This document shows, piece by piece, positions 42,391 through 51,687 of a stretch of DNA of 64,000 bases. Each line of letters begins with the position of its first letter. The first letter of the stretch is position 1. Position numbers and translations under genes: made by a program. This DNA comes from Rhipicephalus microplus (Eukaryota > Arthropoda > Arachnida > Ixodida > Ixodidae): assembly GCF_043290135.1 (NCBI RefSeq), contig NC_134705.1, forward strand, positions 39,670,771-39,734,770, given 5' to 3'. The notes beneath the pieces are model-generated. The model saw only the letters and a list, made by a program, of their open reading frames with translations, was not told the origin of the DNA and did not search any database.

Positions 42391-44214
42391 ATGGAATACC
42401 AAGTAGATGGAGAGGACATCTCTCCAGAGGATTGCACGGAAGAAATGGGTTGGAAGGAAGCCGAAACGAGACGCTCAAGAAATAAGCAAACCGCGGTTAG
42501 CGTTCCTGCTGCCAAGAGTTCGACCGAGGCTGGCGTTGCGGGAGACGCTCGAGCCAGTCGTAGTAGGTATGACACCAAGCATACAATCGTGCGAGCAAGA
42601 CGCATGCCACCACTACCTAAGGACTTCAGCAAAATTGTGCTACGACCACGTGGAGGATTAAATATCTCGAGAATTGGCACTGGAGCCGTGGCAGACGCGA
42701 TAGTACTGGCGGCCGGCGTCAAAGAGGAAGAGGTCATGCACGACATCATCTGTTCCAACTTGCAGCAGAACATTATGGTGGCAAGCACTCCGGACCAAGA
42801 CAGAGCTTCAAGATACCTCAAGGTCAAGCAAATTGACATTGGAGGCAAAGTTTTCGAGGTTAGCGCGTACGCCGCGGCACCCCACGATACTTGTAAAGGA
42901 GTGATTCGCGGGATCCCCGTAAGCGATACTCAGGACATTTTGACCCGAAAGATTGTGAACGCGAACAACCCGCTCGCGCTGCAGGCCAAGAGAATCAAGG
43001 ACACCGGGACAATCATCATAGCGTTCGAAGGACACAGGGTGCCCAGATTCGGTAGATATGGACCTTCACTTTTGCAGTGCTCCCTTTACCGCAAGAACAT
43101 CGATATTTGTTACGTCTGCGGAAAGCTGGGACATCGGTCTGACGTCTGTCCGAACCCAGCTGAAACAATCTGCAGAGGCTGCGAAATCAAGAACCCAGAT
43201 AGCCTGCACCAGTGCAATCCAAGATGCAGGCTGTGCGACGGTCACCATCCCACGGCAGACAAGGAGTGCAAGAGCAGGTTCTTAGTGCCATACGTCGTCA
43301 GACGCAGACGTTGGGAAAGATCGCGAGCAGCCGCAGAAGCCCGGGACGCATCAATCACATCGAGTCCAGACATCAATGACAAGCAGCTTATTCCAGCCTA
43401 CGGGACCCAGAGCATCCAGACTACACAAGAACAGGAAAGGCGGCCCCACTCCAGGGGGAGGTCGCGTTCCAGAGAAGGTTCTAGACCCAAGGCCCGCTCC
43501 CAATCACGGGGGCGCTTGAGTTCTCAAGGTCACCATCAGGGTCGGGATCAGCCTGGGCGGCACCCGAATGGCCAGCTAACTGGCGTTCAGTTCGAGATCA
43601 CGGCTTCACACCCGGGGAGGACGCCTGCAGTTACTTCGAAAGGCAGCTGGGCTGAGCGAGTGCGCAACGGCGGGGCAGAGGTGATGACAGGTAAGCTGCC
43701 AGAGCATGATAGAATTGCACAGCTAGAGCAAGAAAACGCGAGACTTACAAAATCGAATGAGAGGCTATCAGCTGAGTTAAAGGAAATAAAAATTCTTCTC
43801 ACTAAGCTAACCAGCGCGCAATCTTCACAGCCAATGCCTCAGCCAGTTGATGTCCCTGTGGCTGAAAACGTGGGGGACTCGAGAACCGCGAAAAAGAGGG
43901 CAGTCATGGCAGAACACGTGGAAGCCAACCAAACGACCATGTCAGATATGAAAGAGGTGTTTGACACGCTCAGCAAAGTAGTAGCCAATCTTAGCGAGCA
44001 GATGGGTAGGCTACAATCAAGCGTGGCGGCACTGGAAGAGCATATGACTTTGCGCATTACAAAGGTCGAAGCATATCTGCACAATACAGCAAGGCCTCCT
44101 CATGCACCAAACTCACCCCTTCGGCCACCAATACTAGTGGTACCAAACCTGTCGACAGGTGCAGCATCAGGCTCTGGCCGCCCATGTAATAACCATGATG
44201 GCAGCGCTACGTGA
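42391..44214 (+). CDS. LINE D ORF1: zinc-knuckle gag-like protein (607 aa)
   Basis: Starts at the ATG at 42391. Basic N-terminal region (to ~80), then a conserved globular domain (80-235; SKIVLRPRGGLNIS, KGVIRGIPVSD, AKRIKDTGTIIIAFEG). Knuckle 1 is CYVCGKLGHRSDVC at about 240. A second Cys/His cluster follows, and a third is CRLCDGHHPTADKEC near 279. Then come VPYVVRRRRWERSR, an Arg/Ser/Gly-rich stretch, a coiled coil (about 433-475), and a second helical repeat (about 515-565). It probably binds the LINE RNA and forms particles with ORF2 protein; such proteins are cytoplasmic and nuclear. The stop TGA at 44212-44214 overlaps the start of ORF2. Confidence 0.9.
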   Translation: MEYQVDGEDISPEDCTEEMGWKEAETRRSRNKQTAVSVPAAKSSTEAGVAGDARASRSRYDTKHTIVRARRMPPLPKDFSKIVLRPRGGLNISRIGTGAVADAIVLAAGVKEEEVMHDIICSNLQQNIMVASTPDQDRASRYLKVKQIDIGGKVFEVSAYAAAPHDTCKGVIRGIPVSDTQDILTRKIVNANNPLALQAKRIKDTGTIIIAFEGHRVPRFGRYGPSLLQCSLYRKNIDICYVCGKLGHRSDVCPNPAETICRGCEIKNPDSLHQCNPRCRLCDGHHPTADKECKSRFLVPYVVRRRRWERSRAAAEARDASITSSPDINDKQLIPAYGTQSIQTTQEQERRPHSRGRSRSREGSRPKARSQSRGRLSSQGHHQGRDQPGRHPNGQLTGVQFEITASHPGRTPAVTSKGSWAERVRNGGAEVMTGKLPEHDRIAQLEQENARLTKSNERLSAELKEIKILLTKLTSAQSSQPMPQPVDVPVAENVGDSRTAKKRAVMAEHVEANQTTMSDMKEVFDTLSKVVANLSEQMGRLQSSVAALEEHMTLRITKVEAYLHNTARPPHAPNSPLRPPILVVPNLSTGAASGSGRPCNNHDGSAT

Positions 44215-47200
44215 AGCATTTCGTATCTGGCAATGGAACTGTAGAGGTTACCTTAAAAAGAAGGCAACCCTGCAGCAGTATATCAGGAGCAGCCAAGAAA
44301 AGCCTCATATTATATTATTACAAGAGACCCTTTCACCGCAAGCAACGTTGCCTGGATTCCGGCCTGTAATAGGGGATACTGAAGGGAGGGGAGTCTGCAC
44401 CTTCGTATGCAACAAACTAACGCACGTAACCCATGACCTCAAGATAGAAGCAGGCCGATTGGAAAACGTCTTGGTAGAGATCGTGCCGGGTACCAGCAAC
44501 CGTCAGAGCATTTTCATTCTTAACATATACAGCAGTCCAAAGGAACAAGAGCAAGGGTTAAAGACGGTTCTAAAGAAAGCTGTTAATATCGCTAGGGAAT
44601 GTCCACTCGTCATAGCAGGTGATTTCAACGCCCCTCATCATACATGGGGTTACAAGTACAACACTGGGAAAGCAAATCGACTTTGGCAAAGTGCCAGTGA
44701 ACTTGATCTCACCCTAATCACAGACCCCAGCCTACCAACAAGGCTTGGTACATCTTGCTGCAGGGATTCCACCCCGGACCTTACATTTGTAAGGAACATC
44801 AAGAAGGCCCAGTGGATGAACCTTGCTGTAGACCTAGGGAGTGACCACTGCATTCTTGCCACTACCTTCTCCGTGGAGCGTAAAAAGCAGAGAGAATTCC
44901 ACTTCACAGACTGGGATAAGTTCAGGAAGATAAGGATGGAAAGGGAACAAGATGGCCACAGACAAGGCTTGGAGCAGTGGGTCAAACATATTAACGATGA
45001 CATCAAATCCGTCTCCTCCACCATTACCACAGATCTTCCGGTTGAAAGAATGGATAGCCGGCTTGCTCATCTTCTTGAGGCAAAGCAAGCACTACTGAAC
45101 CGTTGGAAGGGTCAGCGCCTGAACCGAAGACTGAGAAAGAAGATAGCTGAGGTAAACAGATCAGTCGAGGAACATTGTCGCGCACTATCGAGGCAGCATT
45201 GGGACGAAATCTGCAACTCCGTCGATGGTCAGATGCGCAATGGCAAAACATGGAATATGTTAAAGCATCTCCTCAACGAAAACACCACCAAAACAAATCA
45301 AAAGCATGTTATCGCTCGAATTTTGCAGAAAGAGATGGGGCGCACTACAGAACAGCAAGTTGTCCAGCAGCTCGTGCATAAGTACCTCCCAATCAAAAGA
45401 GGATTGGCACCACCAAGTAGACAGTACCAGGGCACGCCAAATCCAGGTCTTGAGGGCGACTTTAACATCGAGGAGATCAGAAGAGCCTTGCATGATCTCA
45501 ACCGCAGGTCGGCCCCTGGCCCGGACGGTATATCAAACAAGGCCCTGCGTAACCTTGATGACGATTCAATTGAAACCCTGAGGGATATGATCAATTCAGC
45601 ATGGAAAGAAGGCAGGGTGCCAGAGCAGTGGAAGCTGGCCAGCACGATCCTTATTCCTAAGCCAGGAAAGCCCCCTAACTTGGACAACATGAGGCCAATA
45701 TCCTTGACATCATGTATAAGCAAGGTCGCAGAACATGCCATACTGCACAGGATAAACAAGTACTTGGAAGATAACAACATATATACACACAATATGGTTG
45801 GATTCAGGGCAGGGCTATCCACACAAGATGCATTGAAGCTTATCAAACACCAGGTCATTGACAATGAAACCAGAGACGTGAGAGCCATTCTGTGCCTAGA
45901 TCTAGAAAAAGCGTTTGACAACATCCACCACTCATTCATACTCGAAGCAATTTCCAAGCTTGGTCTAGGGAAAGCCTTCTATGACTACGTATGGTCCTTT
46001 CTTACAGATCGGAAAGCCGTGATGAAGATTGCAGATATCGAGACCGCAGCAATCGAACTAGAAGCAAGGGGCACGCCACAAGGGGCAGTGATTTCACCAA
46101 TGCTGTTCAACATTGCCATGATTGGACTGTCAAAGAAATTATCGAGCATTGAAGGATTGAGGCACAGCATCTACGCAGATGACATTACCATCTGGTGCAC
46201 AGGTGGAAGCGAGGGGCAGATTGAGAGCGCTCTGCAAGAGGCGATTGACACCGTAGAAGACTACCTTCGCCCTTCCGGGCTCAAGTGCTCCTCGAGTAAG
46301 TCAGAACTTTTGCTTTATCGGACTGCACGCCGGGGACCAAAGCCCAGGGGATGGAAGCCGTTAAACCAGATAGACATCCACCTCCATACAAATCAAGGGG
46401 ATGCCATCCAGAGGGTCGACTCCATCAAAGTCCTGGGAATGCTGATAGAGTCTACCGGCGCCAACAGCAAATCTATAGCCAAGTTAACTCGGAAAACAGA
46501 CAGTGCGGTGCACCTCATACACAGAGTGGCCAACAAAAGAAATGGGATCAAGGAAGACAACCTCATCAGGTTGATGCATGCGTTTGTTCTACGTCACTTC
46601 ACATACGAGGCAGCAATGCACAACTGGTCAAGAGCAGAGTCCGAGACACTGAATGTGCTCCTCAGGAAAGTTATCAAGAAGGTCCTGGGCCTACTCATAC
46701 ATACCAGCACCGAGCGTCTGCTTGAGCTTGGCATACACAACACGCTCGAAGAAATAGCAGAAGCCCAAGAGAGAGCACAGTTTGCAAGGTTATCTACTAC
46801 AAGGTCGGGGAGAATGATCCTGCAGGAGCTGGGCCAACACCCAATAGCAATCAGACGCAATCACAATGATATCCCTGACAACATCAGGGAGACTATCACG
46901 GTATCTCCTATACCGAGAAACATGCATCCAGAACACAACGTCGGAAGAAGAGTAGCGAGGGCCAGGACTATACTTCGTCAAGTCTCAAACGAGGAACGAG
47001 GGGTCGTATTTGTTGACGCGGCTTCCGACGCCAATGGGAAAGCGTTTGTGGCAGTGGTAGTCGATGGGGCTGGCCATGTCGTCAACTCAGCGACGGTCAG
47101 GACGAAAGACTCAATCATTGCGGAACAAGTGGCCATCGCCTTAGCACTCAAGATGGATAACATTGAAGTGGTCTACAGTGATTCCATGGCAGCACTACGG

Positions 47201-47806
47201 GCGTTCGCCAAGGGGACGGTCTGTGAACAAATGCTGAAAATACTGCAAGGCAAGAACATAACACATCATCTTCTGAGTTGGTTCCCAGCTCACCTTGGAC
47301 AAATCAACGATTCCCCTCCCAATCTCAACGAAGCAGAACACGAGGCGGCGCGAGAACTCTCCAACCGCGCCTCCCCGGGGATGCGTTCTACCGGTGAAGG
47401 GGATAACCGGGAAATTCTTACAACATATAACGAGCTCACTAAACATTTCTACCTGTCTAGAAGGATTTTCCCTCCACCTCACCAAAATCTAACCCGGCCC
47501 CAAGCACTTACATTAAGGCTTTTGCAAACGCGGATGTACCCTACTTTGAAAATGTTACACATCATGTACCCTGACCTATACCCAAGTAATCTTTGTCCAC
47601 ATTGTGGGGAAATAGCTTCATTAGAATACATGCTCTGGCAGTGCACCAAATTCGCTCATTTATCGCACATCACCTCAGCCAGATGGGAGGCGGCAATCCG
47701 CAGCTCGTCCTTGGCAGATCAGCTCTGGGCTGTCCACCAAGCCCGCGAGGCGGCTGAGGAGCTTGGCATCTCAGTCCCCACGTGGGAGCTGCCCGCAACA
47801 CAGTGA
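44195..47806 (+). CDS. LINE D ORF2: endonuclease-RT-RNase H (1203 aa)
   Basis: Start chosen at the ATG ATG pair at 44195, which overlaps ORF1 by 20 nt in another frame; this favours termination-reinitiation. EEP (1-230): FRIWQWNCRGY, LLQETLSP, AGDFNAPHHTWG, GSDHCIL. RT (about 430-720): SAPGPDGISNKALRN, IPKPGKPPNLDNMRPISLTS, CLDLEKAFDNIHH, ARGTPQGAVISP, YADD at 660-663. RNase H (about 937-1070): VVFVDAASDANG, AEQVAIALAL, YSDSMAAL, NEAEHEAARE. The C-terminal motif CPHCGEIASLEYMLWQC begins at ~1134, with Tyr where relatives have His. All catalytic residues visible are present. Function: target-primed reverse transcription. Confidence 0.93.
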   Translation: MMAALREAFRIWQWNCRGYLKKKATLQQYIRSSQEKPHIILLQETLSPQATLPGFRPVIGDTEGRGVCTFVCNKLTHVTHDLKIEAGRLENVLVEIVPGTSNRQSIFILNIYSSPKEQEQGLKTVLKKAVNIARECPLVIAGDFNAPHHTWGYKYNTGKANRLWQSASELDLTLITDPSLPTRLGTSCCRDSTPDLTFVRNIKKAQWMNLAVDLGSDHCILATTFSVERKKQREFHFTDWDKFRKIRMEREQDGHRQGLEQWVKHINDDIKSVSSTITTDLPVERMDSRLAHLLEAKQALLNRWKGQRLNRRLRKKIAEVNRSVEEHCRALSRQHWDEICNSVDGQMRNGKTWNMLKHLLNENTTKTNQKHVIARILQKEMGRTTEQQVVQQLVHKYLPIKRGLAPPSRQYQGTPNPGLEGDFNIEEIRRALHDLNRRSAPGPDGISNKALRNLDDDSIETLRDMINSAWKEGRVPEQWKLASTILIPKPGKPPNLDNMRPISLTSCISKVAEHAILHRINKYLEDNNIYTHNMVGFRAGLSTQDALKLIKHQVIDNETRDVRAILCLDLEKAFDNIHHSFILEAISKLGLGKAFYDYVWSFLTDRKAVMKIADIETAAIELEARGTPQGAVISPMLFNIAMIGLSKKLSSIEGLRHSIYADDITIWCTGGSEGQIESALQEAIDTVEDYLRPSGLKCSSSKSELLLYRTARRGPKPRGWKPLNQIDIHLHTNQGDAIQRVDSIKVLGMLIESTGANSKSIAKLTRKTDSAVHLIHRVANKRNGIKEDNLIRLMHAFVLRHFTYEAAMHNWSRAESETLNVLLRKVIKKVLGLLIHTSTERLLELGIHNTLEEIAEAQERAQFARLSTTRSGRMILQELGQHPIAIRRNHNDIPDNIRETITVSPIPRNMHPEHNVGRRVARARTILRQVSNEERGVVFVDAASDANGKAFVAVVVDGAGHVVNSATVRTKDSIIAEQVAIALALKMDNIEVVYSDSMAALRAFAKGTVCEQMLKILQGKNITHHLLSWFPAHLGQINDSPPNLNEAEHEAARELSNRASPGMRSTGEGDNREILTTYNELTKHFYLSRRIFPPPHQNLTRPQALTLRLLQTRMYPTLKMLHIMYPDLYPSNLCPHCGEIASLEYMLWQCTKFAHLSHITSARWEAAIRSSSLADQLWAVHQAREAAEELGISVPTWELPATQ

Positions 47807-47846
47807 TCTGTGTTTTGGAGGACCAAATAAAAGTTTATCCAATCCA

Positions 47847-47859
47847 ATTCCTATGTCTA
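47847..47859. repeat. Target-site duplication of LINE D, right copy
   Basis: ATTCCTATGTCTA, identical to 42070-42082. Confidence 0.93.
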
Positions 47860-48616
47860 CCTCGGATCACTTAAACAGATCTCGATAGTAGTTAGAAAAA
47901 ACGTTTTCTAATTCCTTACTATCCGTGTAAAAGACTTGTTTATGATGTATTTCCGCTATAGTATTTTTGCGGGCATATCTCTTCTTTTCACACTGTGACA
48001 GTTTTGTTGGTGTTTCGCCAACCCATAACTTTTCAGCACGAGCTCGAAATATAGCCCCTCTGTAACGCTCAATGTCAAAAACTTCCAACTTATGCCTAGC
48101 CTTGCGAATATCTTCCGTGCATACTCCTGGTGATTTTCCTTGTACCTCTAGCAATGCAGGAAATGTTCAGGCAGTTTTCGTTCCTTTCTCTTCTCTCGCC
48201 TAATTGCACCATCTATTTCAATTGCCATCATTCTAATATCACTTCTAAAGTATTCCCACTGAGCGCCGAATTTTCTTTCGATGTTTTCGTAAATTTTTCT
48301 GAGATGGTCTAGTACCTTCTCTTTAAAAATGTCACCCTCCAGAAGCTCCGAATTGAGCTTTGAAAGGTACCAGGAAAACTTTTTGTCTCGTGCTGCCAAA
48401 ACAGATATTAAGGCTGACCAAGCTGTGCTTCGTAAAAAATACTGGTTCGACTGCATATTTGTAACACATTCGTGTTATACTCGCCGTTACATAAGCTTTG
48501 TAAAGACGAGCGTGACTGACTGTGCCATGCGACTTGTAGAAACTTCGCTGTTAAGTCACCAGCGAACTTACGAACTGACCACTCAACTTCAGTTTTCTTT
48601 CTTTCTCACTCCATTA
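47860..48616 (-). pseudogene. LINE C ORF2, end of EEP and linker (upstream of LINE D)
   Basis: Minus strand: the end of EEP (SHARLYKAYVTAS, near 48510) at the Ruka junction; then FSWYLSKLNSELLEGDIFKEKV; then QWEYFRSDIRMMAIE; then, after a frame change near 48150, IERYRGAIFRARAEKLWVGE and NVFSNYYRDLFK to 47867. This is the same order as in LINEs A and B. LINE D separates it from its RT at 42069-41355. Confidence 0.75.
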
Positions 48617-48752
48617 TAAATTGATATGTGGGGTTTTACGTCCCGAAACTACCATATGATATTGAGAGAAGCTGTAGAAGTGGGTTCCGGAAATTTTCAC
48701 CACCTGCGGTTATTTCTTGCTTACTCCAGATAGCCGGGATCTGCACTTGCAA
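48617..48752 (-). mobile_element. Ruka SINE, partial and diverged
   Basis: Tail-proximal sequence TTGATATGTGGGG and the body are clear to about 48705. A deletion follows and a worn box B region (GCCGGGATCTGCACTTG) ends the copy. It abuts the 5' end of LINE C. Confidence 0.75.
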
Positions 48753-49320
48753 CTAAAAGTGGCGCATTTATTAAACCCAAACAGCTTCCGCCTAGAACAG
48801 TTTTCATTGCGATAATAGCAACAGCGCTATGTTTTTTTTTAGAATTCACAAACGCACGAAAAAAAAAAACCAAGTGGACTCAGGAGTAGGTACAGTTTAC
48901 CGGCGGTTACCGTAAAATTTATTATCCGTTTCTCACTCCTACTGAATGGCGACATCTGCTTAGGCTTTATGGCGCCCCCAAGCTCATTTGTTAGATACGC
49001 CCACACAAGTGATAGAGTAAAGCGACGTTTTTCGCTCAACGTACAGCGCAGTCGTGCCAGCGCATTGCTGCAGCTCTACCGTTAGCAACAGCTACATAAC
49101 GGCTTTGCCAAAACGAATGCAGTGCGCAGGAAACATTGCACTATCATATTGTTTCAGTAAGCATACGAGTGGGCAAGCCTGGGTTCTCGCAGAAAAGGCA
49201 GAGAAGTGCCAGCAAGTGTGACCGGCGGCTGTCGGGGACGGGGGGCGTATGTTTTCAGGAAGCGTTGGCACCGCGTCGCATCGATGTTTGTCGCTTCTTG
49301 CGCGGACACGGTACAGCCGC
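48753..49320. other. Spacer, nothing recognised
   Basis: No domain or tRNA-like signal. Short A and T runs near 48830-48870. Confidence 0.4.
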
Positions 49321-49521
49321 GGCCACGTCTGTGTAGAGCACGCAAGCAGCCGCTTTTTGCTGTGCGTGGCAAAACTGGGGCAGTATCTGGCTTTGAGGTT
49401 TTCAGCCTGACAACTAAGCCACACATGCTTCTGATACACCACTTCAGAGCCCGAAACTGCCTCGAGGTTTTACCCCGCAGAGACAAATCTGGCTGTCCGC
49501 GTGCTCTACACAGACGTGGCC
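49321..49521. mobile_element. Foldback (hairpin) element
   Basis: The outer 23 bp (49321-49343 against 49499-49521) are perfectly inverted, beginning GGCCACGTCTGTG. Inverted similarity continues inward at roughly 70-75% by eye (arms to about 49405 and 49435), leaving a ~30-nt loop. No coding capacity. It resembles a foldback-type MITE. A target duplication was not identified. Confidence 0.65.
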
Positions 49522-49529
49522 ATGGCTAT

Positions 49530-50215
49530 ATACTGTAAATATACTTCATTTAGGGTAAATGATGCCACGTCTGTGCTGTATTGTGGTTCTTACTCGTCTA
49601 AATTGAGTATTCTGAAGCCCGGAAGCGCCGATAACACTTGTACGTGCTCGGTCGCTAGGCCTGTCCTTTGGTGGAAATCTTGGTGGTAAAAAGCAGGAAG
49701 AAAGTCAAACTCGCTGGGACTCGTCTCGACGTATGTATAAGGTAAAAGTTTATGCAAATTAGTGTCACACGCACTATGTTAACTTAAAAGTACGGCTCAA
49801 GTAATTGGGTCTGCAAGAATTGCCTGAGTTGCGCTTCTAGCACTGCGGCATCAAGTAACCGCTGTATTCTTGTCTACCATTGAAAGGGGTAATTGCGAAC
49901 TGGAGCTCATTTATTTTTTGACAACTGCGTGGCGACGTAACACATTTACTGTCGCTGTTCACAGCGACACCTCTAGTCTTTTAAACATCACAATAAAGCA
50001 CCACATCGCTCATGTACAACTGATGTATACGTGCACGAAATTTAAACATCCACGGCCATAATTTACGCTCCACGAAAATTGAAGCATTGGTGACACCACA
50101 GAAAAAAAAACGTGCTAAAAAGCGTAATGAACGGCATTGGTTTCTTTCGACCGTAAACATATTTATCTGCGCATTCCAGAGTGAAACGCTATGAATACTA
50201 AGTGATTTCACATAC
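49530..50215. other. Spacer, nothing recognised
   Basis: Short frames only. Confidence 0.4.
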
Positions 50216-50510
50216 TGCCATCCGCTTTTTCATCATGCCACCATCATTCACCAAGTTTCCATTATGCAACCGTCTACCACCTCGCTCACCAAGCCTTCCA
50301 CCAAAAACGTTTAAATTGCCACCATCAGCTGTGATTTTCCACCACCACCATATGCCACCATTTTTTTTTTTTGAATCGCCGTCGTCAGACCTTATGGCCA
50401 CTACAGCTTCCACCATATCCACTATCGTTTTCAACATATCCAGTATTATTGCCACCATATCCACCAACGATACCAGCATACACCAACCAAGGATTGTCAA
50501 TAGGGACATA
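50216..50510. repeat. Degenerate CCACCAT-type minisatellite
   Basis: Repeated CCACCA/CCATCA/CCACTA units mixed with other sequence, similar in flavour to the body of the SINE at 36060-36250. Confidence 0.6.
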
Positions 50511-50582
50511 ATTATATTATTCCGAAGGACATATACACACAACTGAATCTATTGAGCAACCCATAAACAAGAGTGGCAACAT

Positions 50583-50738
50583 ACTACTACTACTTTTCCT
50601 ACTACTAGTACTACTACTACTAATACTACTACTTCTGCTGCTACTACTATTCCTACTACTACTACTACTACTACTACTAATACTACTGCTGCTGCTAATA
50701 CTACTCCTACTACTACTACTAGTAGTACTACTACTACT
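50583..50738. repeat. (ACT)n microsatellite
   Basis: Imperfect ACT units with CCT, TCT and GCT variants, interrupted at its right end by a Ruka fragment. Confidence 0.92.
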
Positions 50739-50787
50739 AATCATATGGTGGTTTAGGGAAGTTAAACCCCACATATTAATCGAACCA
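50739..50787 (+). mobile_element. Ruka 3'-end stub in the ACT repeat
   Basis: AATCATATGGTGGTTT, then GTTAAACCCCACATATTAATC. It is flanked by AGTACTACTACT at 50724-50735 and 50788-50799, although the microsatellite makes this duplication less certain. Confidence 0.7.
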
Positions 50788-50799
50788 AGTACTACTACT

Positions 50800-51438
50800 G
50801 TTAATACGACCCATGGCCTAAGAAGCTGTGCCCCTGAAAAAAAAATAAGAGGAGGCACTGCTCCACCCCTCCGAATACCCTCTCTAATCGCACGCGCTTA
50901 AATTGTAAAGAGTGCGGGTTTCTACTCGCAGAGCAGCACATGAGTGCGAAGGTCTAAATACATAAAGGGTAAGCGCAGTAAACTTCCCCCGCCAATACAA
51001 AAGGTTGAAGCACCATTATTATTAATAGTAGCCATTCCCATATTATCAGCAAAAAGTGCAGCTACGTATAGGTGTGAGTGCTCAGTTACAGATGGGTCTA
51101 CCTTGTATCTTCACCCTTCTGTCTTTGCGCTGCCACTTGCTGAAAACTTTGACAGTGATACAACTAGCCACCTAAACAAAAGTACTGCTCAAGTACTGCC
51201 ATTAAAGGTGTGGAACATTTCGCTAAAGTCTGTAAGACTTAGAAAACAACCAGCAAAGTGCTTGCATGGGACGTTCCAAGTGGTTAGCAACAAACGTATA
51301 CGCATGAGCATTGCTGCTCATTTATCCTGCATTGGTGCATTGAGGCTTTCTAAGTAACACCAATTCATTTTTTTTTTCGTCAGTCGTGTTGCCGTGCACG
51401 CTATCCATCGTTTTGCCTCTGTATCTGCGGCGCAAGCG
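50800..51438. other. Spacer, nothing recognised
   Basis: A frame at 50944-51357 has no recognisable domain. Confidence 0.35.
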
Positions 51439-51451
51439 GTGCATCGCCTCT

Positions 51452-51674
51452 CTCGGCTGCTGACCCGCAGTTTGCAGGATCGGATCCCGGCTGCTGCGGC
51501 TGCATTTTCGATGGAGGCGAAAATGCTGTAGGCCTATGTGCTCAGATTTGGGCGCATGTTGAAAAACCCCAGGTGGTCAAAATTTTCGCAGCCCTCCCTA
51601 CGGCGTCTATCAATCATATTGTGGTTTTTGGGCGTAAAACTCCACTTATCAATCAAATCAAATAAATCAAATCA
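51452..51674 (+). mobile_element. Ruka SINE, 5'-truncated, diverged
   Basis: Begins just inside the tRNA-like head (CTCGGCTGCTGACCCGCAG), keeps box B (GGATCGGATCCC) and the body, and ends (ATCAA)n. The 13-bp duplication GTGCATCGCCTCT lies at 51439-51451 and 51675-51687. Confidence 0.88.
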
Positions 51675-51687
51675 GTGCATCGCCTCT

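Larger units (their letters stand above)
42083..47846 (+). mobile_element. LINE D: intact I-like retrotransposon
   Basis: A 5.76-kb element with an exact 13-bp duplication, a 308-nt 5' UTR, two uninterrupted ORFs (607 and 1203 codons) and a short 3' UTR with AATAAA at 47826-47831, ending TTTATCCAATCCA. Domain order: ORF1 zinc-knuckle gag; ORF2 EEP, RT, RNase H, Cys/His end. Related to LINEs E and F. The open frames and perfect duplication suggest recent insertion and possible activity. Confidence 0.93.

Noticed and set aside
42273..42848. 191-codon minus-strand frame
   Set aside because: Antisense shadow of the intact LINE D ORF1.
44159..44194. Earlier GTG start for LINE D ORF2
   Set aside because: Eukaryotic element; the ATG ATG pair at 44195 sits right before the conserved EEP start and is preferred.
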